A DNA stretch of 49,021 bases from positions 1 through 49,021 of the forward strand of contig CADEDJ010000020.1 of assembly GCA_902826055.1 (NCBI GenBank). Reading direction: 5' to 3'. The DNA comes from an uncultured Nitrosomonas sp. Its GTDB lineage: Bacteria; Pseudomonadota; Gammaproteobacteria; Burkholderiales; Nitrosomonadaceae. This document shows positions 46,309 to 49,021 of this stretch, one piece after another. The position numbers and the translations under genes were made by a program. The notes beneath the pieces were generated by a model that searched no databases, was not told where the DNA came from, and saw only the letters and a program-made list of their open reading frames with translations. Within the stretch, counting starts at the first letter, position 1. The number at the start of each line of letters is the position of its first letter.

Positions 46309-46424
46309 TTAAGAAACTCTGAATAACCCTCAATGTCATTCCGAACAAAGTGAGGAATCTTTGGCAATCAATACGATAGATTTCTCGCTATGCTCGAAAT
46401 GACAGTTATTCAAAGTTTCCTTAA
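46309..46424. repeat. Palindromic MITE-like element, copy B
   Basis: A 116-base element in the gap between the GlxA-type and methyltransferase genes. Its terminal arms (46309-46327 and 46405-46424) pair with one mismatch and a small indel. The interior is the reverse complement of copy A at 16445-16563 and differs at about seven of 100 positions by hand. Opposite orientation and independent location point to dispersal rather than local duplication. It is non-coding and foldable as a single hairpin. Confidence 0.85.
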
Positions 46425-46490
46425 CGAGCATGTTGAAATAAGTGATCGGCTTTTCTTTCTTTATCAATTTCATTTTTGGGAGAATTATCT

Positions 46491-47285
46491 ATGACAGGCT
46501 ATGTTGACGAAGTTGTCCTTCCCTACGATCGTGATCTGGGTCCCGTGCTGTTTGATCATTATGGACTCGACACTGCGCGGCGCATTGCAGAACGATCGCC
46601 CCGCGATGTGCTGGAGATCGCTGCCGGCACCGGTATTGTGACCCGGCATTTGCGTAGCCTGCTCAACAAAGACGCCCGTTTGACCGCGACCGACATCAGC
46701 GACTCAATGATGGATCTTGCACGCACAAAATTTCTCCCCGGCGAGCAGGTCACATTTCAGAATGCCGACGCCACGGCGTTGCCGTTCAATGACGGCGCAT
46801 TCGACGCGGTGGTGTGTCAGTTCGGTATCATGTTTTTCGATCAGGAAACGGCATTCCGCGAGGTATACCGGGTGCTGAAGCGCAAAAGCCGCTACCTGTT
46901 TCGCGTCTGGGATTCGGAGCGTTACAATCCGTTTGCCAGTTTGAGCTTTGAGGTATTGCAGCAATTCTTTCCGTCGGATACGCCCCGGTTTCTGTTTGAC
47001 CCCGTTTCCTGCCACCAGATCGATCCGCTCAAGGAGCTATTGATAAATATTGGGTTTGATCCCATCGTGATCTCGATTCACCGCCATGAATACGATATTT
47101 TCGATGTATCAGCCTTTGCACGTGCACTGGTGTATTCCCCCGTTCTTTTTGAAATAAGGGACCGCGGCGGCGTAGATCCCGAGGAGATCGTGGCAGGGTT
47201 AACGGCAGCGTTTAAAAAAGAATACGGCGCAAATCCGATGCGTTATCCAATGCAAGCCATACTGTTCGAAACGGAAAAAACCTAG
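46491..47285 (+). CDS. Class I SAM-dependent methyltransferase
   Basis: A 264-residue methyltransferase of the UbiE/Methyltransf_11 type. SAM-binding motif I is VLEIAAGTGIVTRHL at about residue 43, the acidic end of strand 2 is TATDISDSMM, and motif II/III is FDAVVCQFGIMFF. The ATG at 46491 has GGGAG upstream at a good distance; an in-frame TTG at 46476 overlaps that site. The substrate is unknown. It follows palindromic element copy B by 66 bases and may be controlled by the GlxA-type regulator before it. Confidence 0.88.
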   Translation: MTGYVDEVVLPYDRDLGPVLFDHYGLDTARRIAERSPRDVLEIAAGTGIVTRHLRSLLNKDARLTATDISDSMMDLARTKFLPGEQVTFQNADATALPFNDGAFDAVVCQFGIMFFDQETAFREVYRVLKRKSRYLFRVWDSERYNPFASLSFEVLQQFFPSDTPRFLFDPVSCHQIDPLKELLINIGFDPIVISIHRHEYDIFDVSAFARALVYSPVLFEIRDRGGVDPEEIVAGLTAAFKKEYGANPMRYPMQAILFETEKT

Positions 47286-47502
47286 GTCGTTTGATTTTTT
47301 AAGGCCATCAAATTCTCTGCAAGGTTACTCGCGAGAGAACCCGGGTTTCTATAGATCTGGAAAATCAAATGATTACTGGGTACACTTTGTCACGGGTAAT
47401 TACTTTTCTTAATTCAGCGCAGGGAGCTGAGTTGTGAAGAATTATTAGGGAGTAGCTACTTACCTTCGTGCAATATTCAAGTTAAATAAATAAAATAAAA
47501 AA

Positions 47503-48348
47503 GTGCAAAACTTACACGATGAGATTCGCGATAACGTAAAACGCGCACTGCAAGAAGATATTGGCAGCGGCGATCTGACGGCATCGCTGATTCCCTGCGG
47601 CAAGAGGTTAGGTGCTGTTGTGATCAGCCGGGAAGCGGCAGTGTTGTGCGGTGCGCAATGGTTTGCAGCTTGTTTTTTAACCTTGGCGCCTGAAACGGCC
47701 ATCGATTGGTTTGCCAAAGATGGTGACCGGGTGCAGGCAGGGCAGAAACTGTGCGAAATCAAAGGCCCGGCACGTGCATTGCTAACCGCCGAACGTTCGG
47801 CGTTAAATTTTCTGCAATTGTTATCCGCGGTTGCGGCGCAAACCCGGCAGTTTGTCGATGCCATCGCAGGCACCGAAGCGGTCATTGTGGATACGCGCAA
47901 AACGTTACCCGGTCTGCGCGTGGCGCAAAAATATGCGGTCACTTGCGGCGGTGGCGTCAACCACCGCGTCGGCTTGTACGACGGTATTTTGATCAAGGAA
48001 AACCATATCATCGCTGCAGGCGGTATTCAACCGGCGCTGATGAAAGCGCGGAAAATCGCCCCGCCGGGTGTTTTCATCCAAGTCGAAGTGGAATCATTGC
48101 AGGAACTGCACGAAGCACTGTTGGCCGGCGCTACAATGGTGCTGCTGGATAATTTTAATTTGGATCAATTGCGTGATGCGGTGGCTTTGACGCGCCAGCA
48201 AGCAGATGAGCAAGTGATCCTGGAAGCATCCGGCAATATTACTTTGGATAACGTACGCCAGGTGGCGGAAACAGGCGTTGACCGCATTTCGATTGGCAGT
48301 CTGACCAAGAATATTCAAGCAGTGGATTTATCGATGCGGTTTGTGTGA
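47503..48348 (+). CDS. nadC: Nicotinate-nucleotide pyrophosphorylase (carboxylating)
   Basis: A 281-residue enzyme that turns quinolinate and PRPP into nicotinate mononucleotide in de novo NAD synthesis. Visible motifs are REEDIGSGDLT-like QEDIGSGDLTA, AERSALNFLQ, VDTRKTLPGLR, GGGVNHRVGLYDGILIKENH and the phosphate-binding end VDRISIGSLTKN. It appears to start with GTG; upstream is very AT-rich with no clear Shine-Dalgarno, so the start is the less certain part. It converges with the following minus-strand gene 11 bases away. Confidence 0.93.
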   Translation: MQNLHDEIRDNVKRALQEDIGSGDLTASLIPCGKRLGAVVISREAAVLCGAQWFAACFLTLAPETAIDWFAKDGDRVQAGQKLCEIKGPARALLTAERSALNFLQLLSAVAAQTRQFVDAIAGTEAVIVDTRKTLPGLRVAQKYAVTCGGGVNHRVGLYDGILIKENHIIAAGGIQPALMKARKIAPPGVFIQVEVESLQELHEALLAGATMVLLDNFNLDQLRDAVALTRQQADEQVILEASGNITLDNVRQVAETGVDRISIGSLTKNIQAVDLSMRFV

Positions 48349-48359
48349 TTAAGTTTGAG

Positions 48360-48899
48360 TTAGTGTTCATCTATTCCGGCTAGAAGATAAGGGTTGAAAA
48401 TAGTTTTTAGGTCTTTTTGTTCATTTGCAAACCAATCAACTATTGCATCTAAATTGTCTTCCGCGGTCTCATAATCTCGGTCATGAGGATCATTACGACC
48501 AGCAGCTAGACGATCCAATAATCTTTGTATCTTCCAAGCGTTATTAAGCATTTCTTTAATTTTATTTTCAACGACCGGCATAGCGAGAGGACCTTGCTGC
48601 TCAATCTCCCATTTAAAGTTACCAATCCGTTCCATTAAGTTGATGGTTCCTGCTGTTGGGACAGGATTACTGTGCCAGTCTGTCGGGTATGTACAGCAAT
48701 AGTGAGCGAAGTCTCGCATTGAGCGATAAACCTCAAGGCGAGATGGTCTGAGATTATTGTGAACTGCGATATTGTTTGCTCTTCGCGCGGCATCTCGCGA
48801 GTGCCTGGCGTAGATAGCGGAGAGAAACGCAATTAAAGCAGATACAATAGCTATGGTGTCACTAACTGTGATAGAAAGGCCACGTACAAAATCGGACAT
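48360..48899 (-). CDS. Membrane-anchored protein of unknown function
   Basis: A 179-residue protein with an N-terminal transmembrane helix (about residues 13-32, SDTIAIVSALIAFLSAIYA) followed by a mainly helical cytoplasmic part rich in Arg and Asp (ARRANNIAVHNNLRPSRLEVY; a conserved-looking CCTYPTDWH). I do not recognise the family. It sits just upstream of, or in tandem with, a partial gene at the window edge on the same strand, with a 24-base gap, so they may be co-transcribed. Confidence 0.6.
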   Translation of the reverse strand: MSDFVRGLSITVSDTIAIVSALIAFLSAIYARHSRDAARRANNIAVHNNLRPSRLEVYRSMRDFAHYCCTYPTDWHSNPVPTAGTINLMERIGNFKWEIEQQGPLAMPVVENKIKEMLNNAWKIQRLLDRLAAGRNDPHDRDYETAEDNLDAIVDWFANEQKDLKTIFNPYLLAGIDEH

Positions 48900-48923
48900 T
48901 TGTTCTAAACAAGTAGAAATTGC

Positions 48924-49021
48924 TTACTTACTTTCCATCGTACTAATAAACGCATTCGCCTCATTGATCGATTTTTCCATCGAGGCGATCAGCGCCGAGA
49001 CGTCGGATTTGATGGTGCTCA
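48924..49021 (-). CDS. 3' end of an unidentified gene (partial)
   Basis: Reading inward from the window edge on the minus strand gives 31 residues ending in a stop at 48924: a helical, Ser/Ala/Glu-rich tail (SALIASMEKSINEANAFIST). The rest of the gene is beyond the window. Same strand and close spacing to the membrane-anchored protein gene downstream suggest one transcript. The tail is too short to name a family. Confidence 0.4.
   Translation of the reverse strand, partial: STIKSDVSALIASMEKSINEANAFISTMESK

Overview
The window reads as chromosomal DNA of a Gram-negative bacterium, most likely a betaproteobacterium of the Nitrosomonas type. That assignment is an inference. It rests on moderate GC content with AT-rich spacers, outer-membrane genes (bamC, lipobox proteins), a glycolate-salvage operon of the kind autotrophs use, a carboxysome/bicarbonate-type PII-like protein and the general protein style. 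No rRNA, tRNA, CRISPR array or intact insertion sequence was recognised.

Layout. 0.2-4 kb: RIO-type kinase, then a CYTH-CHAD protein and a PPK2 kinase on the opposite strand (a likely polyphosphate module) and a small orphan protein. 4.1-5.9 kb: a stand-alone class II (B12-dependent) ribonucleotide reductase. 6.2-13.3 kb: a seven-gene same-strand block, wrbA, a LigB-type extradiol dioxygenase, a pchC-like cytochrome c, a PchX-position Tat protein, a PchF-like flavoprotein, a zinc alcohol dehydrogenase and an aldehyde dehydrogenase. Together these form a plausible route from 4-alkylphenols or benzylic alcohols to aromatic acids. 13.3-17.8 kb: an accessory, partly decayed stretch with an IS481 transposase remnant, an orphan PII-like gene, DUF488, small membrane and lipoprotein genes, a LysR regulator, a truncated reading frame ended by a palindromic MITE-like element, and DUF4112.

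18-21.4 kb: a minus-strand envelope cluster of L,D-transpeptidase, an exported unknown protein, a GH46-like chitosanase and an isoaspartyl peptidase; the last three are translationally coupled. 21.7-23.2 kb: a TIR-TM-FGE fusion protein. 23.3-24.3 kb: a BASS-family transporter. 24.5-29.0 kb: a 1507-residue subtilisin-like protease with RTX motifs and eight tandem repeats of about 94-113 residues. 29.3-33.9 kb: garR-glcD-glcE-glcF, which would turn the Rubisco by-product glycolate into glycerate. 34-36.5 kb: a small lipoprotein facing bamC and dapA across a bidirectional terminator. 36.5-42.3 kb: clpB with a near-consensus sigma-32 promoter, and a PAS-GAF-GGDEF-EAL protein. 42.6-49 kb: an FMN glutamate-synthase-like protein, an MBL-fold hydrolase, a GlxA-type regulator, a second copy of the palindromic element, a methyltransferase, nadC, a membrane-anchored unknown and the 3' end of a further gene.

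The most unusual items are the phenol-oxidation block, the TIR-FGE fusion, the repeat-rich RTX protease, the 93%-identical palindromic element pair and the IS481 scar beside an orphan PII-like gene.
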